Assembly: GCA_951394045.1 (NCBI GenBank)
Contig: OX595988.1
Location: 1,512,501 to 1,576,500 of the forward strand
Reading direction: 5' to 3'
DNA: 64,000 nucleotides
DNA from: Nitzschia sp. DOCU1
Taxonomy: Eukaryota > Bacillariophyta > Bacillariophyceae > Bacillariales > Bacillariaceae
The stretch's first letter is position 1; each line of letters starts with the position of its first letter. Under the pieces are notes generated by a model. It was not told the origin of the DNA and ran no database searches. It worked only from the letters and a program-made list of their open reading frames with translations. The position numbers were made by a program, and so were the translations under genes. Shown piece after piece: positions 52,258 through 62,541 of this stretch.

Positions 52258-53883
52258 ATGAGCCAAGTGTATGCCACGGAACCACAGACGGCTGGGCGTG
52301 TAATTTTTGAAACGACACATGGTCCTCTGGAGATTAATTTGTGGAGTCGAGAATGCCCGGCAACCTGCAAGCACTTTTTGCAGCTCTGCTTGGACGGTTA
52401 CTACGAAAATGTGCTCTTCCATCGGATTGTCCCTGGCTTTCTGGTTCAGGCGGGAGCCCTCCGTTACAATCCTACAGCAACCAAGACGTCGTCGCAGAAA
52501 CCACAAGTGATGTCCATGGATCAAACCGGCAATCTGAAAGATTTCCAGGCTTACCGTCGTCGAGTCCAAGCCGACGAAGCCTTGGATCGCCGACCCTATG
52601 AATTGAACAGCCGGATACGATTCAACCACCGTGGTCAAGTTGCCATGGCTTTAGGGGTTGAAACTGAGGGCATGGGGGACGACGAAATGGCGGTGCTGCA
52701 ACCGCAATTTTTCATTACCCTGGATGAGACGAGCGAATTGGATGGAAAACATGTCTGTTTCGGAACCGTAACGGGTCCGACCGTCTTTAATGCGTTACGA
52801 ATCGGCAATACGGACGTTGACGACGAAACGCATCAGCCTACGATACTTGAAGAGGCGCCACGTATTGAACGCGTCAAGATCTTGGAGAATCCAATACACT
52901 CTGACATTGTCCCGTCACCGGGTGTCATGCCTTGGATAGGGCCGTTAGCGGGGGATGGTGTTGGAGGTCAAGTGGAGAAAAAGAAGAAACGAAAAGGAGT
53001 TAAGAACTTGAACGTTCTATCATTTGGGGACGAAATGGAGGAAAACGATATGAATGGAGGGTCAGGAATCAAAAGCAGCCATGATGTCATCGAAACGAAA
53101 CGGTTCTCAAAGAAAGTTGACAAAAAGCTAGCAGAAGTTGTCTCCAAAAAAGATGACCAACTTGGAATCGATGCACAAGAAGCGACCAAGGCACCGAATT
53201 CTAAGAAGCGGCGAGTATCCGAAGAAAAGGAGGAAATGGCTCCACCGACAGAGGCGACACCACCTGATGACACACCCGAAGATGCTGACTCCGAAGCCCC
53301 TCAGCCTTTCGTGGCTTACAAGGCGTCTATTGATAAGAGGATACAAGAGCCCGAGCCGGTAACGGAGGAAAAAATGGAGCAGCCCATACTCAAAAAGGAA
53401 AAGCCTCCCAAAATGAGTCTCGTGGAAGCTAGGCGAGCCAAGTACGAGAATGCCACGAAAGACAAGAAGAAACGGGAAGAGGAAACCATGGCAAAGTTCA
53501 TGGCGTTTCAGTCTAAGGTCGCCAACAAAACGATTGAAGCAAAGAAAAGCGAGGAAGGGGAAGATCTTGCTGCTCGGTTGGCGAAACGTTCTCAGAAGGA
53601 AGAGGCGGACCAAGTAGAGGAAGACGATTCACGACGGCAGGGCGTTACGTACCACGGCCAAGTTCTAGAAAATGATGACGATGCCGATAAAGACTGGATG
53701 AAAACACGCTTCAAATGTCGAAAACACCAGGACCTGGATGCCAAGCTCGGAGGTGATGGGCGAAGCGCCATGGACGACTACGTTGTGGTAGACGAAAAGG
53801 AGCGTGGAACCGGTGACAGGAAGGAGGCTCACAAGCATCACCATCATCATGAAAAGAAGCGATATAAGCACAGCCGAACATAG
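52258..53883 (+). CDS. CWC27: CWC27-type spliceosomal cyclophilin
   Basis: 541 aa from ATG 52258 (the frame is open 31 codons further to a TTG, but MSQVYATEPQTAGRV aligns with the family start). The N-terminal cyclophilin domain (about residues 10-215) has VIFETTHGPLEINLWSRECP, FHRIVPGFLVQAG, FNHRGQVAMALGVE and KHVCFGTVTG. The usual QFFITL is present but the catalytic-site arginine context is altered, as in CWC27, which is regarded as an inactive isomerase. A low-complexity K/E-rich middle follows. The C-terminal segment (DWMKTRFKCRKHQDLDAK) matches the conserved CWC27 tail, and the end is His/Lys-rich. In other eukaryotes it joins CWC22 in the activated spliceosome. Convergent with PDAT, 83 bp apart. 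Confidence 0.85.
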   Translation: MSQVYATEPQTAGRVIFETTHGPLEINLWSRECPATCKHFLQLCLDGYYENVLFHRIVPGFLVQAGALRYNPTATKTSSQKPQVMSMDQTGNLKDFQAYRRRVQADEALDRRPYELNSRIRFNHRGQVAMALGVETEGMGDDEMAVLQPQFFITLDETSELDGKHVCFGTVTGPTVFNALRIGNTDVDDETHQPTILEEAPRIERVKILENPIHSDIVPSPGVMPWIGPLAGDGVGGQVEKKKKRKGVKNLNVLSFGDEMEENDMNGGSGIKSSHDVIETKRFSKKVDKKLAEVVSKKDDQLGIDAQEATKAPNSKKRRVSEEKEEMAPPTEATPPDDTPEDADSEAPQPFVAYKASIDKRIQEPEPVTEEKMEQPILKKEKPPKMSLVEARRAKYENATKDKKKREEETMAKFMAFQSKVANKTIEAKKSEEGEDLAARLAKRSQKEEADQVEEDDSRRQGVTYHGQVLENDDDADKDWMKTRFKCRKHQDLDAKLGGDGRSAMDDYVVVDEKERGTGDRKEAHKHHHHHEKKRYKHSRT

Positions 53884-53966
53884 TAAGATACCACAGCTAA
53901 TAGCTCGTCGCGCACCGATGCTTTGTTACAGTCGTAATGACACATCTATTGTATGGTCTATAATTT

Positions 53967-56243
53967 CTAAAAGATCCAACGCTTTCTCTTCTTCAATCCA
54001 CCTTTTGGGTGGCTGTTGATTTTCTCGGCAATCGTTATGATATCGCTGGCAAATTGATCTTCGACAGTGTCGGTCTCGAAGTCTGAAACAATCTTCAAGA
54101 AGTCTTCCATCATGTAAAGATTCCCCATAATGTCAACGTGATCGCCGGAATATGGGCCTCCCCGCATCGGGTCGTCAAATAGAGTTTCCTGTTTGTGTTT
54201 GTATTCACGAGTTACAACCTTCGTCCCACCCGGATTCAAACCAGTTTCTTTCCTTCTCCAGCCATCAGCACACATGTAACCAAGGGAAAGGAGCGGAACG
54301 GACCCATCACCGTCTACATATTTCACTCCATGGATGACGTTATTGAGCGGGTCCTCGACAGTAGTGTCCAAAATAAATGGTGGATCCACAAGTTTTGGTT
54401 TGCTTTGGCTTTGGTTATCGGAGCCCGGTTCACCTCTGTTGCGCTTGTAATAGTATGCACGTTCCGTGTCCAATCCTACGCCGTACAAGCAGTAAATCTT
54501 CATGTTGGGCGCGGCAGGGAGCGGAGTGCGGGTAAGGTCATGCCAGGTTGATCTGGAAGATCTGTCTTTGTGGTCAAAGGAATGGAACTTTGCAGAGGCG
54601 GTGCCAGGGCCCAATCCCCCTCCCCACTTCCGCAAGAAGTCCGTTATTTGATTCAAACTGTGTTGGTTTCGCGAAGAAAATGACTTGATTGCATCGTCGA
54701 CAACAGGGTCCGTGACCGGCTCATCCACCATTTCATCGTTCTTGGCGATAAAGTCGTCCGCATCAATCTCTTCGGTAGTATCCTCGTCCGTAAGCACAAT
54801 AAAATGTTCTGCAAAATCATCGCGAGGCGCGACTTCTGATCCTTCAGGAAGCTCTGGAACCTTTAGATCTGCCCCAACATTCCACAGGGAATCACCTCCT
54901 TTCGGCAACAGTGACCACAGGCTTCCCCATGTATTCCACAGATCTTTTCTAACTTTTCTTCCCAGAAACTGCTCAATCAACGTGCCAACCGGTCCAAGAA
55001 TAACAGTATCAGACATTTCTCCAGACAAAAGGGAACTTGCAGACTTTGGAGCGCCCAGGTGCGCACCAGCGATGTTGATGTAAGTGTGAATGTGCTGGTC
55101 CACCCAGTCCTTTCCACCCCCGCCTCCGCCTTGTTTCTCTGGCGTTGTTACCCAGGCAAAAAAGTAGTGAACCAGGACGCCACCAAGGGAGTGCGAAGCG
55201 AGAACAACCTTTTGCCCTGAGCTCTTGTGAAATGCCTCGATACGGTACTTCAGTTTTGTAAGGTAACCATCACGCTCTTCTAGCATCGGGAACGACAGCC
55301 GCCAGTCATAGCTTTCCATGGACATTAAACTGCTGTCGTACCCAATATCAGCCAGATTCTCCAAAATTTTACTCCAAACCCAATAGTTTCCAGCAAAATA
55401 GTCTGCGGCTTCGAATCCACCGGCAGCACGAATTCTGATATCTGCTGGGTCTTTCCCTGTTACAGGGTCTAGTGCCATGTGTTCCATAATACAGTGGCGT
55501 TCCATTAGCCAATATTGTACCATGCCCACTCCACCCCAGACACGCTGTCGAAAGAGCTGCTTGGCGCATTCTTTTCCTTGCCATACTTCCAAAGCGCTCG
55601 TGACGAAACCAGGAATCATGACTACTGGGTACTTGGCCTTTGCACCGTTCTGCGCAAGCTGGTATCCGGGACGGAGTCGTGCTTGGGTCGTCACGTAGGG
55701 CATAGAAGAAAGCGTCTGGTTGAAACTTCGAAGCCAGTACATCGATTCGTTGAATTGAGGCATTCGAAAGCCGGTTTGCTCGAGGCTGTTTTGAAGATGC
55801 GGAACCACCCGCTCCGCAACGATTTCATTGAAGTCTTTTTCTATCATCCCATATCGCTTCAGCGTCACAGATATTGCAATCTGCCCAAGGAAGACAGCCA
55901 ACGCAAAGAGCGTATACTTTGTCGTTTTGCGGATGATATAAGGTTTGCAGTTATTAGTGTTGTTTTCTCCTTCCGTTGAGGACAAGTCGTCGTCTTCTAC
56001 ATTTTCCCCATTCATAACGAGCTCGCATTCCGGAGTGTCCTCCTCGAGCCCAGAGTTGGTAGAACTTGACATGTGGAGACGAACATGCATCGGTGGTGCT
56101 CCATCTGCAGCTGCATGTGTCACAAGCATATTCTGCGGTTTACCGAAGCAACACTGGCGCTTTGGGCAATGAGAACATTTACGGTGAGGGAGGCGCTTTC
56201 GCGAAGAAGATCTTTTCGTTTCGCAAACTTGTGACACCGCCAT
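53967..56243 (-). CDS. PDAT: Phospholipid:diacylglycerol acyltransferase
   Basis: 758 aa, single exon, ATG at 56241-56243. A cysteine/arginine-rich cytosolic tail precedes one membrane segment (about residues 108-127). A lumenal LCAT-like alpha/beta hydrolase follows: VVMIPGFVTSALEVW (oxyanion and lid region, about 207-221), nucleophile elbow HSLGG (Ser about 352), GDGSVPLLSLGYMC near the catalytic Asp and HVDIMGN with the likely His. This layout is that of ER-bound PDAT, which moves a fatty acid from a phospholipid to diacylglycerol to make triacylglycerol. An inserted acidic loop (about residues 460-500, DEDTTEEIDADDF) enlarges it relative to yeast LRO1. It shares a 634-bp upstream region with the divergent CaaX protein gene. 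Confidence 0.87.
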   Translation of the reverse strand: MAVSQVCETKRSSSRKRLPHRKCSHCPKRQCCFGKPQNMLVTHAAADGAPPMHVRLHMSSSTNSGLEEDTPECELVMNGENVEDDDLSSTEGENNTNNCKPYIIRKTTKYTLFALAVFLGQIAISVTLKRYGMIEKDFNEIVAERVVPHLQNSLEQTGFRMPQFNESMYWLRSFNQTLSSMPYVTTQARLRPGYQLAQNGAKAKYPVVMIPGFVTSALEVWQGKECAKQLFRQRVWGGVGMVQYWLMERHCIMEHMALDPVTGKDPADIRIRAAGGFEAADYFAGNYWVWSKILENLADIGYDSSLMSMESYDWRLSFPMLEERDGYLTKLKYRIEAFHKSSGQKVVLASHSLGGVLVHYFFAWVTTPEKQGGGGGGKDWVDQHIHTYINIAGAHLGAPKSASSLLSGEMSDTVILGPVGTLIEQFLGRKVRKDLWNTWGSLWSLLPKGGDSLWNVGADLKVPELPEGSEVAPRDDFAEHFIVLTDEDTTEEIDADDFIAKNDEMVDEPVTDPVVDDAIKSFSSRNQHSLNQITDFLRKWGGGLGPGTASAKFHSFDHKDRSSRSTWHDLTRTPLPAAPNMKIYCLYGVGLDTERAYYYKRNRGEPGSDNQSQSKPKLVDPPFILDTTVEDPLNNVIHGVKYVDGDGSVPLLSLGYMCADGWRRKETGLNPGGTKVVTREYKHKQETLFDDPMRGGPYSGDHVDIMGNLYMMEDFLKIVSDFETDTVEDQFASDIITIAEKINSHPKGGLKKRKRWIF

Positions 56244-56877
56244 ACTGGGGGATCTTTTTGTCGTTTGGAGTATTGCTTGGTGGTGGATGAAGTTCAGACA
56301 GACGAGGCCAGATCAGAGGGTAGACACAAGGAGCTTCAGAATTTAATAGGCGTCTTCGAAAATCGATGATGTCGAACACTTGCACAGAAGAGAACGCCAC
56401 GCACGGGTCCCACACCACAAGAGAAGCACGCGAACATTGCCGAGCGCATTCTCAGTCGTGGTTCTCATGTCACCAAAAGAATTCGGATGGGTCGTTCGAT
56501 GTGTATGTCTGTCCGAGAGCCGTTCGTCAAATATCTGTTTGGGGCAAGAGAGCGCGAAGTCGATCGCCGAAAGCGCCATGTGGTGCGCCAAGTCGTAGAA
56601 ACAGTACCATGGTCTACGTTGTGAATGAACGTCGCCTTTCAAGCAGCTGCAGTGCTGCAGGCACGCAGGCACGCCCACACGAAACACAGCATCAACGTTC
56701 GAAAAATCTCGCAGTGCGCCGTGTCGCATCCGCATCACTCCTTCCTCTCTGCAGAAAACTTTTGGTCGTCGCTGAACCCAAAACGTCGCCTTGCTTGGAC
56801 AGAGCGAACTATTTCATCCATCAATCAACACTACCGTACTATATTGTCATCCTAGTTGGTTGACCCCACGCATCACG
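56244..56877. promoter_or_regulatory. Shared upstream region of PDAT and the CaaX-box gene
   Basis: 634 bp between two divergent start codons. Open frames of 131-165 codons occur on both strands, but their composition and lack of motifs suggest chance. It probably holds a bidirectional or two back-to-back promoters. Confidence 0.5.
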
Positions 56878-57496
56878 ATGGCAAAAGCCCACGTCCCCAC
56901 TGGAGCCGCTTTGAGCGCTGCCATTTCAGAAGAGATGAAATCCGTAAGTTGACCGGAGTCGGAAGAATAGAATTCTGTGGTGGAACCAAATCGCCGTCGT
57001 CGTTTCCTGATCACATTTCCGCCTCATTTTCGTTTGGTAATGTCAGTTTGAGGGAACACCAGATGTCAAGGACTTGATGAACAAATTGTTGGAGCACAAT
57101 AAAGATTGGAAAATTCCGGAACGCCGGGTCAAAAAGTTCCTCAAAAGATATCTCAGTAAACATACCGACCCATCCGGCGCCGACGACGACGCGTCTGCAG
57201 TATCGCTTACTTCTTCCGTGACCCCTGGCAAGAAGTTGTTCAAAAAGATTTTTGGTAAGAGGAAATCCAAGGCAGGTCGTGTTTCTACAGCTACGCCCCC
57301 ACAAGAAAGTGCTCCTGATATTCCACCTGTCATCGTACCAGAGCCAGAGGCTGCAAAGGAAGAAGAGCCGAATGTGGAAGAATATGAGCCACTACCGATT
57401 GAGCAGAGTCGAAGTTTGGAGCAAGTCTACAGCGATGATAACGATGGGAAAAAGAACGATTGTCACTGCAACGCCGAAGTCTGTGTTATCTTGTAA
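56878..57496 (+). CDS. Small protein with a C-terminal CaaX box, two exons
   Basis: Exons 56878-56943 and 57047-57496 (103-bp intron, GTAAGT donor, GTCAG acceptor) give 171 aa. Exon 1 encodes MAKAHVPTGAALSAAISEEM. Exon 2 begins FEGTPDVKDLMNKLLEHN and holds a conserved-looking WKIPERRVKKFLKRYL helix. The middle is basic (KKLFKKIFGKRKSK) and the tail is proline- and acid-rich. The last residues are CHCNAEVCVIL. CVIL is a canonical CaaX box with leucine at X, which favours geranylgeranylation, and two nearby cysteines could be palmitoylated. The basic patch plus lipid suggests membrane anchoring. I recognise no catalytic domain. Confidence 0.75.
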
Positions 57497-58295
57497 ATTG
57501 GAATTCGGGCACGATGAAAATGTTGTATATTGTTTGTGCGTTGATGTAATTGTGCCATGAATTTTTCGCGCTGCAGGTCTTCGATGCCGTGGTACTCTCG
57601 AGGCTGCTTCTGACAAGTCCAAATGACTCTGGTCCACTGGATTTCTATTGTGATCCGTGTGGCGAGGCCGTTGCCTTTATGTTGCCCGGCATATAAGCTG
57701 CGATTGTTGCGAGATGCATATGCTTATTTTTAACTATGTTATGTCAGTGAACGTCTGCTTTTGCTCTAGATTGACGGTGAATGGTACTGTAGAAACTCAT
57801 CATCGGTCACTGAGAGCGAGCAAAAACATGGCTGCCCTCATTCTTGCGACTTCGCTGGTTTACGGCCAATGTCACACGTTAACGAGCATCTACTATTCCA
57901 AGATCGAATGAAGAAAGTTATGATCTTTCTCAATATGGACAGTCTGCTTACAGGCTGCGATCGAGTACAGAGGACGCATACTCAACAACATCGGATCGTT
58001 TTTGTTCTTCTTGGCAAGACCGCATCCAAGACATGCTCGCAACCGGTTCTCAACGTTTCATTTTTCCCGCCATTTTTCCGACAACGTCGTCCGGCGCTCT
58101 AACTTGTCGTTTCTGTGTCGTATTCCAACGAGCGAGCGCGCAAGAGAAAGTACGGCGAGGTCATTCGGACCAAAGCTACCGGTAGAGCTCGAAATCCAAG
58201 AATGACCACAGGACAATGAGGAAATCAAATGGGGAAGAGCAGCATACCATATGTCGTCCTTTGTTCATCCACTTACAAAGAAGAAGAGGTAAAGC
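57497..58295. other. Intergenic, no gene seen
   Basis: About 800 bp between two plus-strand genes. Only short frames without motifs. It should include the 3' UTR of the CaaX gene and the MO25 promoter. Confidence 0.4.
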
Positions 58296-59558
58296 ATGTC
58301 TAGTGACAATACGTCCAAGCCGTTTGAGTGGCTTTCCGGAGGACTTTTCTTCGGCAAGGGAAAAGGAGGAATCCAAAGTGTCGACTCCTGCAAAGATGTG
58401 CTGCAATTACTGAACGGAATCAACGAGAATTTAACAGCCATTTTGGAAGAGCCGGAGCGAGAAGTCGAACAGGCGGCTCCAGCAGAAGTGGACGAATCCA
58501 AAGATGAAGAGCCTACTACGCCTTCCAAGTTTATGGAGGCTCGGCTGAACCGTGTTCGTGTGCTTCTGTACGACGAACGACGGTCCACCTCGCAACAGGA
58601 GCACCGCTGGAGTTCACCGACGGTGGCAGGAGCGACCATGCAAGGTTTGACAGGAGAGAGCCTACAGCATTTAATGCCCAAGCTTATTGAATTTCTTCCT
58701 CGGCTGACCTTCGAGAGCAGAAAGCACGTTGCATCTGTTTTCAATTATCTTTTGGTCTGTGGATTCGAAGGTTCCGATCGGGATCTTTATACGGCGATCA
58801 TGGCATCGTTTCGAGACTACGTAGAGGCCCACTTTGATGCATTATTAACTCATATCGTGAAGGGTTATGATTGCTCGATCCACGGAGCGACAGATGTGGG
58901 CATACATTCGGAAACAATGTACCGTTCCTGCATAAAACATGCCAGTCTGTACAGAGAACTGGTGTTGACAACGGAACGGGTAGAAAAGTACGTGCTGCCT
59001 CTCTTGGATAAATATGTTCATGTTCCCAACTTTGATATTTCGAGCTGTGCTATGGAGAGTCTGAAGCTCGTTTTTACGGCCGGTAGCGATGGGTCTTTAG
59101 TTGGTGACGAAACAGCACAGCAGCAAATGGCACAATTAGCAGCCGCATTTCTCACAAGGGACTACGAAATCATTTGGGACCAAAGATTCAATCCAAAGCT
59201 CCTGTCGGATCAAGCAAATTACATGACAAAGCGGGTGGCGTTGCAGATTTTGTCGACGGTGTTACTAACACGGTCAAACTACGCAATAATGATCAAGTAC
59301 GTCAACTCGAGAAAGAATCTTATCCTGGTAATGCACCTACTTCGAGATACTTCGCCACACATCACTCTGGACGCTTTTCACGTCTTCAAAGTATTCGTGG
59401 CAAACCCAAACAAAATTCCCGAGGTCACTAAAATCTTGAAAGACAACAGTCCCAAGCTCTGCGCCTATCTGGAAACGCTTCATCATGACAAAGAAGCATC
59501 GGATACTCAGTTCCGAGACGAAAAGGCGTTGATCATACAAACATTACGAACACTGTAG
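58296..59558 (+). CDS. MO25: MO25/CAB39 scaffold protein
   Basis: 420 aa, single exon, ATG at 58296. The usual MO25 start (an FFGKGK segment, then helices with LLNGINENL) is followed by an acidic insert (about residues 55-75). The armadillo-like helical repeats match MO25 to the end: NRVRVLLYDE, VASVFNYLL, ALLTHIVKGYD, MYRSCIKHASLYRELVL, LLSDQANYMTKRVALQIL, HITLDAFHVFKVFVANPNK and a final KALIIQTLRTL. In animals MO25 stabilises the LKB1-STRAD kinase complex and activates STE20-type kinases. In fungi it acts in the RAM/Orb6 polarity network. Somewhat longer than the usual 340 aa because of the N-terminal part. Confidence 0.9.
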   Translation: MSSDNTSKPFEWLSGGLFFGKGKGGIQSVDSCKDVLQLLNGINENLTAILEEPEREVEQAAPAEVDESKDEEPTTPSKFMEARLNRVRVLLYDERRSTSQQEHRWSSPTVAGATMQGLTGESLQHLMPKLIEFLPRLTFESRKHVASVFNYLLVCGFEGSDRDLYTAIMASFRDYVEAHFDALLTHIVKGYDCSIHGATDVGIHSETMYRSCIKHASLYRELVLTTERVEKYVLPLLDKYVHVPNFDISSCAMESLKLVFTAGSDGSLVGDETAQQQMAQLAAAFLTRDYEIIWDQRFNPKLLSDQANYMTKRVALQILSTVLLTRSNYAIMIKYVNSRKNLILVMHLLRDTSPHITLDAFHVFKVFVANPNKIPEVTKILKDNSPKLCAYLETLHHDKEASDTQFRDEKALIIQTLRTL

Positions 59559-59627
59559 CTCGAAAGGATTTCCACTAGAAAAACTTCACCAGATTCTCTC
59601 ATTTCGTTTTTAAGGATTACTCCTGCT

Positions 59628-61917
59628 CTAAACGTAGTCGATTTGGTACAGGCTCAAATGCCTTCGAAGCGTCACAGCAAATCTCAACACACCAATGGCA
59701 TAAAGGATGAAAATCGCAGCCAACGTGGCACTTTGTTTGAGTTGCGTCTGAAGAATCTTGGTGACATCTTCTAGGGACCACTCCGGACACCGTTCACTAT
59801 GCACGGTAGCATCACAATTCGTACAAGACACACCTCGATCCACGCCGCAAGCTACTTCGCCGCGCTGGCTCTCGTCGATGGGTGCTTTGATCAGGTCGGC
59901 AGAGAAAAGAATCGAAGCACCAAAGATGGTGGCCAGCATGATCACATTGGAAGTCATTACAAAAATCATGACAATCACAGCAACATTCTTCGTTTGCTTG
60001 TCGCCATGATTTCGAATCGTGTACGCCGAAAGGAACCATCCAGTCAGCAAGGCAACGAGAAAAAGCCCAGCAGCAACCATGTAGACAATTCCAATCCACG
60101 AACTTTCGGCACCCGAACCGGAACTCAACAGCGAAGATGGTGAATATAAAAGAATAGCGCCAACCAATGCATTGGTTATCGTTGGCAAAGAAAGCCAAGC
60201 TGGTACATTGGTTTCTCTGGACTTTTGCACAATGGGTCTCGTAATAATGCCTTCCAGAGAATTCACCATGAGAATCATCAAAAAGACTAGCACAGTACTC
60301 CATCCTGCAAGACCCGTGTAGAAGACCAGAAGGTTTCGTCCCATACTTTTTTGTGCCTCGTTCCGTATCGCGCTGCAATTGGTGGCGTTGTAGTTGGCAA
60401 GGCACCATTCTGTCTCCGTGTCATAGTCAGGCCCACCCTGAATCGGCACCAAACACTTCGTAAATTCCGTACCCTCCTCACAAAAGTGCCCTCGAAACCA
60501 TGACAAGGTATCTTGCAGCCACCTGCAAAGAGAATCATGAGAAATCAAATCGAATCGATAACAACCGCTTGGGTATCAAATAGTATAATTCTTACCAGTG
60601 AGATATCCAAACTTCGGTCACATTGTAATAGTCATAGAGACTTATGCTGAAAAATATTTCAAAAGGAACAATCCAGAGTAGCACCCATAAAGAACGAATA
60701 ACACCCACCAGATCCACTTCCTTGATGACACGGATTGTGTACGAGCACATCAAAATGAGAACAAAGGCCAGAATCCCAATAGAAAACGTAGCGCCATTTA
60801 GATTCCAAAAGTTGGGGGCAAATCCTTTTAGCGCCCCAGGTTCGTCGTCCACAATAAGAAGCAAACTAGCCAGCCACATCGATGCCACCACTTGACCAAA
60901 GGTCACAAATAGACAGACTACGTTGAGTCGCGTAAGCACAGTTCGATCCGTCGAGCTTCCTTGTATCATGCTCCCACAGCACCAAAAGCAAGGCATAACA
61001 TTCACCAGAAAGAGAGAGATTCGATTCAAACTGGGTATGGATCTCACAAACGTCGAGAACCAAACGGGCAAATCATAGCCACAACAGACGATGGGACTAA
61101 ACATATCGAAGTCATCATCCGTATCGTACTCCTTCGATCGTTCTGTGGGATAATGCTCTGTTCCCGAGTAAATCGAGTGTAAACTCCCACTCCCCAAGGG
61201 GAGCTCCTGTGTAGCAGTAAAATACGATTTTCGCTTGTCCTCTGTTTTCTGATATTTCCTTGGAGACTGCTCGCTATGAGACAAAATTCCGTGGGAGTTC
61301 ATGGTAGAGGCATTGGAGACGTGTGATTCAGCTGCTGGGGAAATAGGAAGCGTCTGAATGGCGCCATCCATCCCGATGTGCTGCACGGAACGCCTTGTTG
61401 GGTCGCGACGGCTGTATGTAGAAGGAGCATTGGAAGTCGGCGTTAATTGTACACCAAGCGCGTGTAGAGGGAGTGACGGTTCCGACATGTCGTCGTTTGT
61501 TTCCGGGTCCAGATTGAATGACACTTGGCTTCCACCGTTCTTCGCCAGGAAGGCGGACAACGAGTTCCCTTTGCCCGATGATCTGTCTGAACGATCATGA
61601 AAAGGGACTGAAGGAAGTCCAGCCCCTCCTGCTTCAGAACCAAAATTAAATCGCCCCCCAGCCTTATTTTCAAATCTCGGCGTAGCATCTGTATGAGAGG
61701 AACTCCGCCGTCTTGATGATGGCCAGCCCACTGGTGTACCCCCGTTATGAGCGCCACCCCCGTGATGTGATTCAACCCCACCAGCATCATGGTACAACGT
61801 ATCCTCGCTATCAGCGCTTCTTCCCCCCCGAGGACTTGGGCTCGGCCCATTGAGCGGCATTGTATATTCAAAGGCCTCCGACCTCAGCTCTTCAGAGCCT
61901 TCGTCGATGTGGTCCAT
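59628..61917 (-). CDS. Multi-pass membrane protein with a long Ser-rich N-tail, two exons
   Basis: Exons 60596-61917 and 59628-60522 (73-bp intron, GTAAGA donor, TTGCAG acceptor) give 738 aa. The first 280 residues are hydrophilic, Ser/Gly-rich and probably disordered, with SRRRSSS-type phosphosites. About nine hydrophobic segments follow, from ISLFLVNVMPCFWCC to ATLAAIFILYAIGVLRFAV. A Cys-rich loop between segments 4 and 5 (HFCEEGTEFTKC, WCLANYNATNC with an N-glycosylation site) points outward. A second Cys cluster (VACGVDRGVSCTNC) lies before the last segment. The plan resembles a receptor or channel, but I recognise no family. Convergent with MO25, 69 bp apart. Confidence 0.75.
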
Positions 61918-62541
61918 TTTCTATTTTGAAATCGTGTTCTTTCAAGAAAGTCCCACTACTGTCTGTTGAGCGTTCGTAAAGCGAGAACAACATCCAACAA
62001 TCAAGCGACGTTACTTGGAAGTCGATGATTCGACTCAAGATGAGTACAAGTGCAACGTCTTCACAGAATGGTTTCGCCTTTGATGCCTCTCTTGCAAAGG
62101 TGCGCAGTCGTACGATACTGGGCCTTTCTTTTTTAACGCCATCGTAGTTTGGTCTCTGGGGTCATGGTCGACGCCTGCGACTTGGAGAGCAGCAAACCAC
62201 TCCCGCGATCCCCTCGTCTTGAAATCGCCCGCCGACATTTCTCTGCGACAGAGGTGCGACATATCGCAACGGACGGAATAGGTATCATATGCTACAGACA
62301 GTCAGTAGGTATGTACGATACGACAAGCGATTGCTGACTAAATGGATTTGGTTTGTTTCTCCTTCAATCTACTCTCTACTACTACTGGTATCATAGAGAG
62401 AGGGAAGAGGGTGTCATACTGTAGAATGGTTGCACCTATGTTGCGTGCTCTCGACCTCAAATCGTCAAAGTAGAGAGTCAGTACCAAGTAGTATCTTTCG
62501 GTAGCAAACATTGAGTTATTGTTCAAGCCTATGAGTGGAAT
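61918..62541. other. Intergenic, no gene seen
   Basis: 624 bp between two minus-strand genes, upstream of the multi-pass protein and downstream of the permease. Short frames only. Confidence 0.4.

Noticed and set aside
56366..56863. 165-codon plus-strand frame between PDAT and the CaaX gene
   Set aside because: There is no motif, its composition is unusual, a rival frame exists on the other strand, and it fills a divergent promoter region.
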